A stretch of DNA of 63,033 nucleotides from Nemertoderma westbladi (GCA_032718475.1 JAUCBJ010006612.1:1-63033), one strand, 5' to 3'; positions 11,013 through 23,600 are shown, counted from the stretch's first letter. Notes: generated by a model from the letters alone, not told the origin. Numbers and translations are program-made.

Positions 11013-11462
11013 TTAGCCAGTTTTTACTGGCATGTCTCCCACAAATTTTGTGTGTTTGCCCGTTGCGATCACGTCTCCGCTTTCAGTCCTAAAAGTCGCC
11101 GCCATAAAGGCGATATTCCGACCGTCTCGTAGCAACTCGCAGTCAATAAACACATCCTGGCCAATAGGAACCGACTTCAGGTAGGATACACTGAGTTCTA
11201 GGGAGACCCCACGCGGTTTCGGATGGGATTCGCTTAGCAGTAGCATCGTAGTCAGGGAGTCGACCATGGACGAGATAAGTCCACCGTGTAGGCGGTTCAT
11301 ACGGTTGGCATGGCAACGCTCCACGCGCAGTCGGTAGGTAATCCGGTTGGGTCGACTACTAAATTGGATTGGTTCAACATCGCGGAATATTCTATCGAAT
11401 GTTGGCGGCTCTGCGTGGCTGAGAGTTCGTAATGTCTGGCGAATACATTGTAAAGAAAGCAT
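11013..11462 (-). CDS. ACOT13/THEM2-like acyl-CoA thioesterase
   Basis: A 149-residue single-domain hotdog-fold protein read from the ATG at 11462; the frame extends upstream only to a TTG. Homologues hydrolyse medium- to long-chain acyl-CoAs to free fatty acid and CoA, act as tetramers, and associate with mitochondria and phosphatidylcholine-transfer protein. The signature is complete: Asn53, His-Gly-Gly at 59-61, Asp68 in SSMVDSLTTM and Ser87 in GVSLEL, each three residues beyond the human positions (Asn50, HGG 56-58, Asp65, Ser83). The C-terminus GKHTKFVG matches the family's GRHTKHLG. Family length is about 140 residues, so the gene looks full length. Animal ACOT13 genes usually have introns; this is one uninterrupted frame, so it may be a retrocopy that stayed intact or an intron-poor gene. 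Family confidence is high; expression unknown. Confidence 0.85.
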   Translation of the reverse strand: MLSLQCIRQTLRTLSHAEPPTFDRIFRDVEPIQFSSRPNRITYRLRVERCHANRMNRLHGGLISSMVDSLTTMLLLSESHPKPRGVSLELSVSYLKSVPIGQDVFIDCELLRDGRNIAFMAATFRTESGDVIATGKHTKFVGDMPVKTG

Positions 11463-11482
11463 AACGAGTGGATACTGACTCA

Positions 11483-13232
11483 ATCCGTGAAATATTACGA
11501 ATATTTAAACAGTAATTCGGCGCATTTATAATAGAATTGCAAGAAGCGAAGAAGGTGAGATTTGATATAGCCTAATAAATACGTTATAAAATCTATTATA
11601 GCCTAAAATATAATATATTATTAATAGCAGAACTATTAGTATTATTATTCTACAGGATTACATCTACTCATTTCGAGGTATTCTCTCCTAATTCTAGGTA
11701 AGTTATTCAAAATTAGAAACAACCAGTAAGGGGCTAAGACTGCGATGCGACATATGTACCCGTAAGTAGAAACGAGACTGCACCTGTCTAGGACCCAGTG
11801 GACCAATGACAAACACGGAACGTGTCACGAAGACAAAACAGTAAGGAGAGCACTGGTACATATACATGCATTGGTATTCTTGACTTTACTGTTAAAACTT
11901 ACGCTAAATGTTAAATACAAACGACATCGAATTTTTGCGGTTGTAGCCTAGTATGCTGTAGGCGTGAAATTTTATTTGACCTCAAATTCATTTATGATCA
12001 CTTCCACAGTAAATGGTCAATATTTTATTTGAGTTATAGAAGATGAACTAATGCGGGGAGATTGCGTTGAATGATAATATTTGAGATATCGATTAATGGG
12101 TCGCAGGTAAATTATTAATTATTTTTTAATAGCAGGAAATTATTATATAATAATTGCACAAGTTAAGAAGTAAATGTAAATGTAACGGAAATTCAAGGTG
12201 CGCAGAAGTGAAAGTCACGGAAACTATTACCAATAAGTTAAATTATTAATTACTTACTATTTTAATTGCTTTATACGGAGCCCCTCCAAGGGAAATGTAT
12301 TATATCCCGGCTGGACCTGTAATAATAATCGGGGCCGGAGAAAAAAACTTAGTCGCAAACTTAGTATCAGTATCCTACTAACAGTCTCTCACTCATTATA
12401 ATATATCCGACACAGTACAGGGGACTTAGTACAGGGGCTCCTTAGCTTTTTGATGAAAATTAAATAACTTCTAATGTTATCTGAACATAATAATCATATA
12501 ATAAAATGTAAAAGTATGGTAACCCTTTTAGCTATCAGAAGTGCGAAACTAAAAGCAACAAAATATTTCCTAAAATATAAAATATAAAGAAATAAATTGG
12601 ACATTTGGGGCTAATAACATTATGTGTATCCGATGTGTATGTCTAGCCGATCGGACCTAAACCAAATTTAATGAGCTGTAATGAATTTACGTTAAGTAAA
12701 TATGTAATACAGTACCTAACTCGGGTACAAAAAGGAGGCCGCGAGTTTTACTAAAACGTGAGAGTTAAAGTAACGAACATCGCGGCCAATAATTAATTAT
12801 TCGACAGTACAGATAAGAAGCCAAGCTATAAAACTATACAAAACAATATTAAACCGATAAAAAATTAGAATTATAAGTCAATTCAAATTAAGATATAACA
12901 TTGTAACTCAAGAATAGCCTAGCACAATTGTTATGTTACCGTCAAGCGTTTTTTAATCACAACCTAATTCAGCGGAAAGTGATTGAACTTTCCTTTGTAC
13001 ACAGAATTAGCACTACCTATTAATGATACAGACGCTCGTACAAACGCTCACCTTAACTTCCCGCATTGGAGCTGGGCCAGCTGCTACGACTAGAAGCTGA
13101 GCAAACCTTGCCAAGCATAAACAAACATCTGCATAATTATATAATGCTTAAGCATTTTAATGCAAATTTGACATCTAAAATACTGGAACGTTATTTGTGC
13201 ACAAATAGGCTATAAGTATAATTACTTACTAC
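11483..13232. other. Intergenic region
   Basis: No gene recognised. AT-rich with short repeats; the only structure noted is GGAGCCCCT (about 12277) opposed by AGGGGCTCC (about 12432), a short inverted repeat too weak to define an element. The promoter of the minus-strand thioesterase would lie at the left edge. Confidence 0.45.
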
Positions 13233-14104
13233 TAGGGTTCGATCGGTGCACCGGCACCGGCACCGGTATTGCCGGTGTTTGGCACCACCGGCACCGGCAC
13301 CTGCACCGGCAAAAACATTGCCGGTGCCTGTGTTTTTTAAAATGATCGGCTGCTGTTAAAATTGAAGCCTACTGCAGTACCGGTACTGCAGACAGCCTGG
13401 CTAAGCTATCAGTCAGCTACAAGCAGACAAGGCTATAGCTGTTTGACTGTCTGTCTACTGGTATAGCAGTCTAGTGACTTGACTAGTGGTAGGGTAGCCC
13501 AGAATCATAACGCCTTACTTAGTGTAAAACTGATACACTATGTTATTTCTGTATTTTATGTAATATATAAATACTGTAGGCCTACTGTAACTGTACACAT
13601 ATAACAGTATAATTTTAATGCAATCGTTTTATTTAAACTTTTATATTCATTTTATTGTAAAGCTAAACCATTTTATATAAATGCGTGACATCATAATTTT
13701 ACAGTATTGTAGAATTGTACGTACTTGTTGCTCTGCTGCTGTACCCGTGTGCTGGGCAGCTGGGTTAACCTATTACAATATTAATTCAGAAATTGCTCAG
13801 TACATAGTCGGCCAGCTACTGACTGACTGAGCTACTGTACCTTCTGTCAATCTGTGACTGTGGTACTTTACTGCATCACTGCCTCATTTCTGCATTTCAT
13901 TAGGTGACAGGGTTAGGTGTGCGTGTGGCCTAATGTAATAGACATAGATTACACAAAAATTTATATTATTTCGTTTTCAAATAGAATTACGCCAAATTTG
14001 CCCAACATTTAAAAACACCGGCACCGGCACCTGCACCGGCATTTACAATGTGACACCGGCACCGGCACCGGCACCGGCAAAATTTTGGCACCGATCGAAC
14101 CCTA
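13233..14104. mobile_element. Non-autonomous hAT transposon with 8-bp target duplication
   Basis: Terminal inverted repeats TAGGGTTCGATCGGTGC (13233-13249) and GCACCGATCGAACCCTA (14088-14104) are perfect and are flanked on both sides by CTTACTAC (13225-13232 and 14105-14112). An 8-bp duplication with TAGGG/CAGGG ends is the hAT signature. Just inside both ends are tandem CACCGG words (13248-13325 and 14018-14080), in opposite orientation at the two ends; subterminal repeats of this kind bind hAT transposases. The 872-bp element has no transposase frame and depends on an enzyme supplied elsewhere. Confidence 0.92.
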
Positions 14105-14112
14105 CTTACTAC

Positions 14113-14766
14113 TATGATTTATAATTGGATAATTAAATTATAAAGAAGTAGAACTAACCTCTATAGACTGGGGTGGGTCTAGCCACCTAGATCGCCATGG
14201 ACAGGACAGATAGTCAAGATCTAGCTAGACAATTAGATAATTATATAATTCATATTTATACAACTTTGATACTTAGCAGTCATGGATGGATCAGACAAGT
14301 TTACGAAATCGCATCGACAGATTATCGTACTTCCAAAGAATAGCTTTAGCGATACTGAAACAGTTACCTGAATGAGGATTCCAGATAAACCATTATCAAC
14401 TTCAACACAGAATCGCGTGGACATTGGACAAGGTCTGATAAATCTGGACGAAAATATAAAACAAATATAAATTATCTCAGAAAACAATTAAATGCATCAA
14501 ATAAACGCAAAAGAGCAGCTACAGATCCGGGAGTATCAAGTTTGGTAAACATCGAGTTGCGTTGGGGGGTGACCAACTGATTCTAACCAAAACAATAAAC
14601 AAAAATCAATGTGTACGGGGGGGGGGGGGGGGGGGGGGGTAAGACAGACTGGATTCGTAATAATGTTGTATGGGTTGAACCTATGTAATTATACTGATGT
14701 CTACCAAACAGGACAGCAGCGCCACAGACCCACCAGCTACACCGCGAGGAGACGTTTACGATAAAA
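14113..14766. other. Spacer with G23 tract
   Basis: No gene. Holds a second copy of TTCTAACCAAAACAATAAAC (about 14580) and an uninterrupted G23 run at 14617-14639, downstream of the carrier gene on its strand. Confidence 0.6.
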
Positions 14767-16218
14767 CTAAACCGTCTTCAAACCCAAATATCGTTTTAAC
14801 TTTTCGTAAACGACGTAACCGACACCGACTGCGGGGACGACCTTCATTAGATTGGGGGCGATGCCCCGGTACAACCCGAGTACGCCGTCGCCCACCACGA
14901 TAGATCGCCCGGTCTCTAGGAACCCGAGACGCGGGCACGCCGTATCCACGGGCGCGGCTTGCATACGAGTCCGGATCAGGGCGAGCGGGTAGCTCGAGAG
15001 CATCCCGCAGGTGCTGGAGAAGGCGCCGCTGACCAGTAGCACGTGGACCCCGGGGTAGGGGTCGTCGTGTAGAGTTGTGTAGAAGTTCCTGAGGGTCTCG
15101 TAGACTGCAAGGTCTATACTCGCGTAGGGGATCACCCCGAGCGCGTTGGGGAGGTATCCGCGGTACAACGCCGTAACGCCTTCCAGGCGGATTATCTTAA
15201 ACGCACAGTCTAAAATACCGGTATATTGTCCTGTTTTACGGAGGGCTAAGCGAGTTTTAAGAACTTCCATCGGATAAATAGCTGTCTGGGAAATAATCCC
15301 GGCAGCAGCCCCGGATATAAGTCTTCCGTACGTCGGAATCTCGAGTTTATTTCCCGCTGCAGCACCGCGATGTGTCACAAAAAGTTTCTTAAGGTTCTCG
15401 TACGCGGCGAACTTTATAGCGGATTCCGGTGCGACTTTTATACAGTTTATCCCGTTGCCGCGCCACAGCGAGCGGACCCCGCCCTCTCGGACCAGCATCC
15501 GTGCGACCGAGCGCAGACTCACCCCCGAGTGGACCTGCATGTAGACCTTGACGCGGTCGATGGGGGCGGTCACCGTGCGGGACACGACCCCCGCGCCCGC
15601 TCCCGCCACCAACTGCCGCCAAACCATCCCGGAACGCTTCTCCGACTCGCTAAACTCATCCGGAACGATGGCGTTATCCCCGATATCAATAAAAGCGGCG
15701 TGTCTCCAATGTGAAATCAAATCGTCTATGGATTCCGCCGGATTAACCAACAAGTATTTCTTCCACTCCTCCCAATTTACCGTCAACGAACCATCTAAAT
15801 CCATATCCTTTAGAATTTGTCTCGCTTCATTATCAGAGAAATTAATCCCGACAGCTTTGAAATATTCAATAAAATCATTTGAATCTATGAAACCATCGCG
15901 ATTTTTATCGAGTTTATTAAACGCGAAACGCAATCGTTTTCTTTGATCAGAAGCGAAATGTAAGAATTCCGCGAAGTCAACTTGTAAATCGTTGTTCCTA
16001 TCAGCGACTGCCATAAAGCGTTTCAGCAAGGTGGGAGAGCTCTGTACCCCGAGGTTCTTGAGACCGTCGACAAGGTCTTTCATGTCGATGAGTCCATCGC
16101 CGTTGACGTCCAGTTGCTCGAACAGCTGACAGAGCTCTTGTCTCTCCTTTTTACTAAGATGGATTGAATAAATATCATCGTGAATATTTAACTCAGAAAT
16201 AAGACCATCTTTATCCAT
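14767..16218 (-). CDS. Calcium-binding mitochondrial ATP-Mg/Pi carrier (SCaMC, SLC25A23/24/25 type)
   Basis: A 483-residue protein from the ATG at 16218; six upstream bases are open but begin with TTG. Family members exchange ATP-Mg for phosphate across the inner mitochondrial membrane under cytosolic calcium control. Four EF-hand loops lie at residues 37-48 (DVNGDGLIDMKD), 73-84 (DRNNDLQVDFAE), 104-115 (DKNRDGFIDSND) and 140-151 (DLDGSLTVNWEE). Loop 2 is least canonical. The C-terminal half has the three solute-carrier repeats, shown by PIDRVKVYMQ (219-228), PMEVLKTRLA (316-325) and PLALIRTRMQ (about 420-430), each matching PxD/ExxK/RxR. Human paralogues are 469-477 residues, so the length is normal. 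The GC-rich coding sequence contrasts with its AT-rich surroundings. Vertebrate genes have about ten exons; here the whole protein is one frame, suggesting a retained retrocopy or intron loss. Function confident; choice among the three paralogues not possible. Confidence 0.93.
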   Translation of the reverse strand: MDKDGLISELNIHDDIYSIHLSKKERQELCQLFEQLDVNGDGLIDMKDLVDGLKNLGVQSSPTLLKRFMAVADRNNDLQVDFAEFLHFASDQRKRLRFAFNKLDKNRDGFIDSNDFIEYFKAVGINFSDNEARQILKDMDLDGSLTVNWEEWKKYLLVNPAESIDDLISHWRHAAFIDIGDNAIVPDEFSESEKRSGMVWRQLVAGAGAGVVSRTVTAPIDRVKVYMQVHSGVSLRSVARMLVREGGVRSLWRGNGINCIKVAPESAIKFAAYENLKKLFVTHRGAAAGNKLEIPTYGRLISGAAAGIISQTAIYPMEVLKTRLALRKTGQYTGILDCAFKIIRLEGVTALYRGYLPNALGVIPYASIDLAVYETLRNFYTTLHDDPYPGVHVLLVSGAFSSTCGMLSSYPLALIRTRMQAAPVDTACPRLGFLETGRSIVVGDGVLGLYRGIAPNLMKVVPAVGVGYVVYEKLKRYLGLKTV

Positions 16219-16224
16219 CGACAA

Positions 16225-17800
16225 TTATACTGTCTGACTGTTATAATATAAGTAAAGTGAGTAACATATAATACTGTAATATAATGTGTCGGTAATAATC
16301 TGACCGTGATGCCGCGTGCGTACTATACTATTTGTATTTATTACTGTATTAGCATTATTACAGTATTACCGTATTCTGCGTATTACTTTTACAGTTTTAT
16401 ACTTACTGTACAATTATTCAGTTCTGCAGTTATTATTTATCTAGGCCTATATCAGTATTTTTGTATTTATTCGAGGAATAAAGAACATACCGGTACTGAC
16501 ATAATACAGTACACTGGACACTGGTACAGCAGTACCTGTACCTGAGTACCGGACCCATAAGAAAAATATACAGATATAGTCATATACAAATACAACACAG
16601 CTGTACAGATGAAACTACTGTCTGACTGTATTCGCCCCAAATTTTAGGGGCATATGGACTTGGGGCGAAACGACTACACAGTTAACCAACCGATTCTCCC
16701 CACCCTGCCACCCCTATTGAAAAGTTTTATTTTCTGCGCCGAACGCGGCGCCGGGTGCCAAAAATCCTGCGCCGGCTCCTGCCACCTTCCAAGACCATTC
16801 AGCCATTCCATTCGCACCAGATGCCAGATGAAATTATTTCAGAATTTAATTATTTAGGCTAACAGCTAACAGCTAACTCTTTACTAATACTGTCAGTAAT
16901 ATCACACTGTCTTATCTAAACATAATGTATTTCAGTATTTATCATAATGTCAGAATGTGGTCATAATCTGATAATAAGCCCAGGTCATGAAAGGCCCCTT
17001 ATTCAATTATTGTTTCTGGTCCAACAATTTTTTCGCGCGCCTACACTACTGTATTATGCATAATTTTTAAACTATGTAAATTGTAACTGTGCTTTCTCCC
17101 ATGTTCGAGGCATACAGCTACCTACCTGTTCATATTACCTATATTGATTGTTAACTTCTGGTAGGGCCTATAGTATTTATACCTACTGTAATAATTTTAT
17201 TTTTTTTATCGAATTTTATCTTTAATTAATTAATATAATTTTTATTTATATGCCATAAATGGCTTGCCAGCCATAGCGAAAAAAAAATGTTTACAATATC
17301 TGAATATGTATAAGTACATATTTATCTTGGTGCAATGCAGAATGTATATCAGAACGTGTATATACAGTATTACATTACTTACAGTACGTACTACGTACTG
17401 TACATTACCTGTAAACTCAATAATTTTAGATAATAGCGAGTCATCAGTCATATTGAAATTTAATTTTACTGTAATTTTGTCCTAATCATGGATTTATCTT
17501 TATTTCTGTTGTTTATGTTTGTATGTATTTGTATGTTTGACTTTTGAGTTATATTTTTATTGATACTGGCGTAATTAAACTAAACTAAACTATCCATATC
17601 AGGGTTTGACTGTTCCGCGTAGGTATAGCCTACACGTAGGCTACGCGAAGGAGATGGAATGCAGTTTTGCGTAGGTAACCAATGAATTAATTGAATTAGA
17701 GCTTTCATAAATGAGAGGTAAACTCAAATAAGATCAATATACAGTAGGCCTACATGGCTATGACGAAACCGGATGGATTAGGATTGGTGGATAACACGGG
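16225..17800. other. Intergenic region
   Basis: Upstream of the carrier gene; no gene recognised. Rich in ACAGTA/TACTGT simple words and TAGGCCTA. A small palindrome GTAGGTATAGCCTACACGTA / TAGGCTACGCG lies near 17618-17650. Confidence 0.5.
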
Positions 17801-18214
17801 ACAATAGGGAGCCGGACAAGCGGGACAATGGGTCAGTTGATGGGACCCATGTGACACAGGCCGATGGAGTGGAACAAGTTCCGAGAGGAATACGGTGCGG
17901 GACTTGCGAATTCACTCAAGTGGGGGGACGAGACGGGGGAGAGACGAGTTATCACTTCCGAAAGTGGGCGATTAATATACGCACTATAGTCAGATACAAC
18001 CTTTTCCAATTAGGTACTGGGAATGGGGACTAATTGACTGGAACAGGAGGATGAGACAAGGGACTCACTTATTATATACTGCACAACGTATACGTGTATA
18101 AGACCGTGGGAACCCAACAGGAGCGTAGAGAGTGAGAGTCAAGGGGTTGAGTATCAGGGGAGCATGGGGAGAAGGTGCTAGGATGAGTCCTATGGGACAA
18201 GTGAGCGAGGTCAG
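17800..18214 (+). pseudogene. Remnant of the three-knuckle ORF family (copy A)
   Basis: From the ATG at 17864, MEWNKFREEYGAG and LANSLKWG align with MDWGKFREEYGAE and LANSLKWG of the longer minus-strand copy at 40059-42546. After a one-base frame change, HFRKWAINI aligns with QFWRGAIKI. Beyond about 17995 the sequence jumps to one resembling the reverse complement of 39825-39900 (CCTTTTCCAA, TGGGGACTAA), so roughly 1.8 kb is missing compared with the other copy. It abuts the start of a LINE at about 18215. It is clearly a broken repeat copy, not a gene. Confidence 0.7.
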
Positions 18215-18631
18215 ATCAGGTCAGGTATTCTAGGTCATTGATCAAGAAAACTTGCCACCTCCATGCAGCATAAAGGAGGTGCCACCTGTAGCTGCATAGA
18301 CCCTCTTACTAGGGCAAATCTGGTCCTGTAACTAGGACCCCCTTCGTTCTGGGATAAGGACGCCCTTGGTCCTGGATTAAGGACCCATATACTTGGCTGC
18401 AGGGGTATATGGCCTGGCCAGGCAGATGGTGATCTACCAATGCCTGGTCAGGAGTAGAGTGTTCCCATGTCCACTCTGAGTGCACTTCACTGCGACCTGC
18501 ACCTGGCAGCAGGGGTACAGGGCATGACCCAGCAGATGAGCTGTACAGCCAATGGTGGGTCATGTGCGCGAGAGTAGAGATATGGGTGATGGGCCTCATA
18601 TCTGACTCCACTGCGACACCCACCCTGTGGA
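18215..18631 (+). other. LINE 5' UTR
   Basis: About 417 bp upstream of the first Met codon, alignable with the minus-strand copy (about 54085-53670) from the shared start TCAGGTCAGGTATTCTAG. It holds imperfect internal repeats around TGGCAGCAGGGGTA and TGGCTGCAGGGGTATATGGC. Conservation of both copies to the same 5' boundary supports it as the true LINE start carrying the internal promoter. Confidence 0.65.
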
Positions 18632-19424
18632 ATGGCAAACCAGGGTGTGGTATTTGCCACGAGAGCTGACTCGGCAAAAACGCACCCCCCAACCCCCACT
18701 ATGGATTACATTAGTAATGCGGAGGTCCAGCCACTAGAGGCCAGTGGAATGACTGGACACAATCGGCCTCACAGGCGTCAGTTATCTCCTGACCGGCTGC
18801 CTGTCTCACCCCCTACTGGAGAGAGAGCGGCAAACAATTCTTTGAGTCCCTTTCCTGATGACCTTTCTGGCCCAAACCCTGGGTCACCAGGGAGGCCAGA
18901 TTGTGAGGGGGGGAGGGATTCTGGAGTTGGAGGCTACTCTCATGTTCCACCCCGACCAACAAAGCCATTGGTGAATCTGAGGCAAGTCACTAGACTAGCC
19001 TCAGTAAACACCCTAACACTCGGGTCCCCAATGCGACAAGGTGAGCTGACTGCCTTGGCAGATACGCTTTCTCTTAGTGCAGTGGGTGTTCAAGAGCACC
19101 GAATGCAGACTGGACAGACTGATGAGGTTCTGATTAAGGACATGGGGGGCGGTTGGCGACTCGCCCTCGCTTCAGCAGATGATAGTGGCAATGGTGGAAT
19201 TGGTCTATTGATGAATCCAACTGCACATGGAGCATTAGACAAAATAGACCAAATCTCTAACCGCATCATACGTTGCCACTTCTCATGTTCTGGAAGACTA
19301 GCTAAGAAGTTTCCTAAGGTGGTTCTGATTGTGTGCTACTCTCCAACTAGTGTTGCCCCTGTAGAGGAGGTGGAAAATTTCTACCAGAATCTACAAGCAG
19401 CTACTGATGGAGTGGATCAGCATG
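18632..19424 (+). pseudogene. LINE ORF, N-terminal region and start of the AP-like endonuclease (interrupted)
   Basis: Starts at ATG 18632. The first 110 residues are Pro/Ser/Gly-rich without a recognised domain. The following part is an exonuclease-endonuclease-phosphatase domain of the kind that nicks target DNA in LINEs: LSAVGVQEHRM carries the metal-binding Glu, NGGIGLLMN and VVLIVCYSPT are typical strands, and the LGDFN motif that should follow lies beyond the BEL insertion (32045-32060). The frame runs into the LTR (stop at 19466-19468), so the encoded protein ends in LTR-derived residues and is inactive. The clade cannot be fixed without the RT. Confidence 0.8.
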
Positions 19425-20614
19425 TGTTCGCGCTTTCAGACCTTTGGCAGTTTAACCCGCCAAATTAGGATGTCTTCTAGATAATAAATCGCTTTAGCCT
19501 CTAACAAGTATTTGATTCACTACACTAGTTGAAACCAATCTGTGCGCGATCATTCACCCGTTGGATATACCCGGGAGATTGACTTCGAGGGCTTAATCGT
19601 ATTGCTATGTAAGCCTAATGTATTATTCGACTGACAGTATTATATAATCTCTGACAATATTATTCACCTTCGGGGAATATTAACAGTTCCTTTAGGACGT
19701 GGCGCTCTATCTATATAAACAGAGTTATGACTTAAACTACTCACAACGATATGGCTTAGTTACAATTCACATATATGGCGCATTCTTTAGGAAATGCTTC
19801 GTTATCAGTCTCACTCATACACAATGCTGCACAATACTGCACACTAATCTGCCGATCTTCACTGATTTTAGTCACATATAAAAGGAACACAGACCGACTC
19901 ATGTAGGGTCTATCAAATAACATTAGATTCACTTCAAACCACTTTAACATAAGTCGCAATCGTTATATGTAACCTTTCTCTCTTACCTTCGGTATATCAA
20001 GAATATTGGGTTTCGGGGTTATTTCTCGTTATCCCAAATATAATAATTCATCAACAAATATAATGAATAACCGACAGCAAAGCAGTAATGTTAAGTTAAG
20101 TTGCACAGTATGGGCCAGTTAACCAGTGATAACCAGTGATAACGGATATATGTCCTTATAATTAAGCCTACTAGTGTTAGGCTAAAGCAGAAAAGCACAA
20201 AATATTCCAAAGCCGCTCTCTCCTGGCTCAGGACAGAATGTAAACACTGCCCATACATGCATTGCGTGATTTCTAGGAAATTTCTGTACAAGAGCCAGTA
20301 AAAACGCTCTGATTGGCTGACTGAACTGAGAGATGCCGTAGAACAAAGAAAATCGACACGTATGAATATCAGCTGTTAACCGTCGTCATAGTAACTACTG
20401 TTCAAGAGTAGCTATCCCCTTTTGCGTCACGGAATTGCCATAGAATCATCAACTATGCCTTCCACAGTACACATACGGAGGAAATAGCTCTTAGATCCTC
20501 TAAAAACACCGATACAGCAATAATACGGCCTCTTACGCCTATTAAACCAACTACAGAGTATTTTACGGGAAAAATAAGGAAAAATAACCGGGCAATTCAG
20601 CAAAGGCTTTTACA
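19425..20614 (-). repeat. 3' LTR of BEL copy 1
   Basis: 1190 bp, plus-strand ends TGTTCGCGC...CTTTTACA. It matches 30838-32027 over its full length with scattered substitutions and small compensating indels (for example CTTCGGTATATC versus CAAGAATATATC near 19990), so the insertion is not brand-new. Short open frames inside are shared by both LTRs and are not genes. Confidence 0.95.
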
Positions 20615-23600
20615 CCGCTCCCAGAAAATGGGATTTTCAGTCTATAAAATATAAAAATCACAGTTTCTAAAACATAAAGATACTCTAAACAGTTAGTTTT
20701 CCTTGCGCGGACGGCGTTCACGCAGTTTCCCGAGGCCAGCAAGAGTCCTTTTCTCTTTGGGGCGAGCCACTTTACTAGAAAGGCTATAACTCCTGGGTAA
20801 AGGGTGCAATACAATTGCATTAGAAGGTTTGGGTTTACGGTCGGTGTCTCGTCCATTTCGATATGCTTCTCCTCGAGCTGATTTTCCTCCGCTTGTCATG
20901 GGATACGTTCGTCCAAAACTCTCGCAGAGAATAGGGTTTTCTAAGCTTGATATCTTCTTAGAGATTCGAGATTTCCCAATCGAACTGAGATAAGGCCAAT
21001 TCGTTTATCGATTGGACTTACTGTTATAACTTACGTTTATCTGAACAAACGCAGGTTTCCTTTTTGATCTTTATAGAATAGCGTTTAACTCGTTTCGTAC
21101 AACGCTCTCCTTCACCTTGATGAAGGGTTGTATCGCGTTAAACGGGGACGACCATACGGTTGGATAGTGATATTAGGTGTCCGCGTCACAATCCGGCTAG
21201 GTAAGATGGGCGGCTAGCTAGAAATCACTGTCGGAGTGTTACCGATTAATTGTTAGGGTAGCACTAGATCTTTGAACAGTGAATACAGTCCGCGAGGATC
21301 CGCGACACCACCAGGATCGCAGGTCTGAGGTCCAACTAAGGAATGAGGAGGTTTGACCGAGTATTCCGGGACTCTGATCGTAGGTTTACTCCAGGATCGT
21401 TCGAGCCGAGTGAGCATAGGTGATACGTCAAACAAGTTTCGCTCGAAACTCCAGTAAATATAACGAGCACAACTGTGTTTAACACAACGTTTCCGTGGAT
21501 GTTTATGTCTTTCCGTTTATTGGCTGGGTCTAGGGCATTTATCGTAATAATACCAAAGACGCACGTCTTGAAGGGGAAACGCGGGTGATATTTATTTGTT
21601 GTTACAATGCTTCTATCAAGAATTCCAAATATATGTTGGAGTTACCGCGTTTATTTGTTGCTTTAATGTCTTTTCTTTCGAGTCGATTTCGAATAGGATT
21701 TTCGCATTAGAATTTTGGTTTATCGTTTCGACTCCTCTGGGTAGGATATGTTCGACATAGTCCGTATCGTGTAAATCGATAGAATGGCCAATGGTTAAGA
21801 AGTCCATATACATACCATTACAATGCGTGTAGCGAGCGGTGAATTTTCCATAGTCCAATTCACGCGTAAGTTACTTCCAGGAAATCGTAGGTTCGATATA
21901 ACGACCATCATCCTTCGTAGTAGTTGGACTAGTATCACCGCGTATCAAGCTATCAACAAACGTTTGAAAGTAGAGTATATCGCTCCCCGATACCAAGACC
22001 ATCTTCTATCAACTCCGTCATATCTGCTATATATGAGTTTATTCATATTATAATGAGTTTATATTTAGGCTAGCGAGCGTCGCTGCCTACCCCAATCAGC
22101 CCCCGGACAGTGCGAGATCCTCAGCACCGATGTGTCGTCGCCGCTGTACTTTCGCCAACGACGTAGCCGCACAACGACAACGACAACCGGCACAAGTCAC
22201 TCGACTGTCCGTCCCAAAGGCTTAGATACACCTCAGGTTCTTACTGGAGAGTTAGGGTTACTTTCACAATTGCGACTCGCTACTGTAAACACACCTTAGT
22301 AGTAACATTCGCCTATAAACTCACAAATACCACACACACAACTTGTCACAAATTACACACACTCGGGTCACTTGTCCGTTAGTCAGTGCCTTCCAGAATG
22401 TCACGTTATTATCATGTATCCTTGGATACTAGCAGTGCGCTATTTATTCCCTATGCTATTCAATGGGACAAGCTTTCTATTGTTCTTTTAACTCAATTCT
22501 AATTCTAGCGTGGTTGTTGCTATGGTGACATTATGCAAAGCTAGCGGTAGAATTAGGGTAATTCCAATGCATACAGATCTGGGATGTTATTTAATAGTAA
22601 TTCTTTAATGGTCAATGTCCTGTTTTATACATGACTTTATGAATTTTATCGGCTATTGACTATGTTTGGGAGACTTTCGCACACTCATACGCATAATAAG
22701 ATAAATCTCCGCTCCCTTGATCTATTAATTAATGGAATTTTGGGAATGTTATAAATTGCGTAAAAATGGCAATTTATTAAATTCATTAAAAGGCATGAAT
22801 TTAAATTTATTCCCTGAAATTTTATTATTTGATAATTAAATTGACATATTTTGATTCTAGAACATGTCTGGGGACACAAGATCCTTAATTCTATGACAAT
22901 TGTCTTTTTAAGAATATCGGTAAATGCTACGATATCTTAATTGACTAGAATTGTTGAAGGATCTGAATTTTACAGATTTTGATTTATTAGATTTGCAAAT
23001 ATTAAATAATTAATATTTGAGATGGGCACCGATTTATTCCAGAACTTGTCTGGGGACGTTAACCACTGATTCTAGAATTTGTCTTTCAAGTATATCGGTG
23101 GGTGCCGCGATATCTTAATCGACTAGAATTACAGATGGTCAAAGGGTTTAACAGATTTATTTTGCGTTATACGCTACTGTTAAAGGGACATCACGCTACT
23201 ATATGTATTATTTAATATACGGTATGAGAGCAATATCGCACGAAGCAATGTCAGTGTGAAGAGGCAAGTCGTTTCCAAGGTCTACCCAGAGCTTGGTTTA
23301 GCCGAGACACGAGGATCTGAACTTTGCATTCCTAATACTCTGCCTACCAATAATACTTGAATATAGTAGTGGCTTTATTGTACTTTAATAAGTACGGACA
23401 TTTCATCTTACTGTAGTTACGTATTTGTAATGTAATACGGACAGTAAGGAAGGAGGAAAAGAATTATTTCTCGCCGTCGCACTAAATATAATATAAGTAA
23501 TTACGTACGCAATAAACACGAATATATTGCACTATTCTACTAAATAATCGCTAAATAAGATTCTACTAAATTAAATAAAACGATTATAATAAAATTACAT

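Noticed and set aside
12276-12440. Possible inverted-repeat element bounded by GGAGCCCCT
   Set aside because: Only about 9-10 bp of complementarity and no target duplication.
14697-14938. Small Arg-rich frames overlapping the end of the carrier gene
   Set aside because: Shadows of the GC-rich carrier coding sequence with no independent features.
19699-20856. Small frames repeated at about 31112-32044 and, in the opposite orientation, near 55246-55497
   Set aside because: All lie inside LTRs and are duplicated only because the LTRs are.
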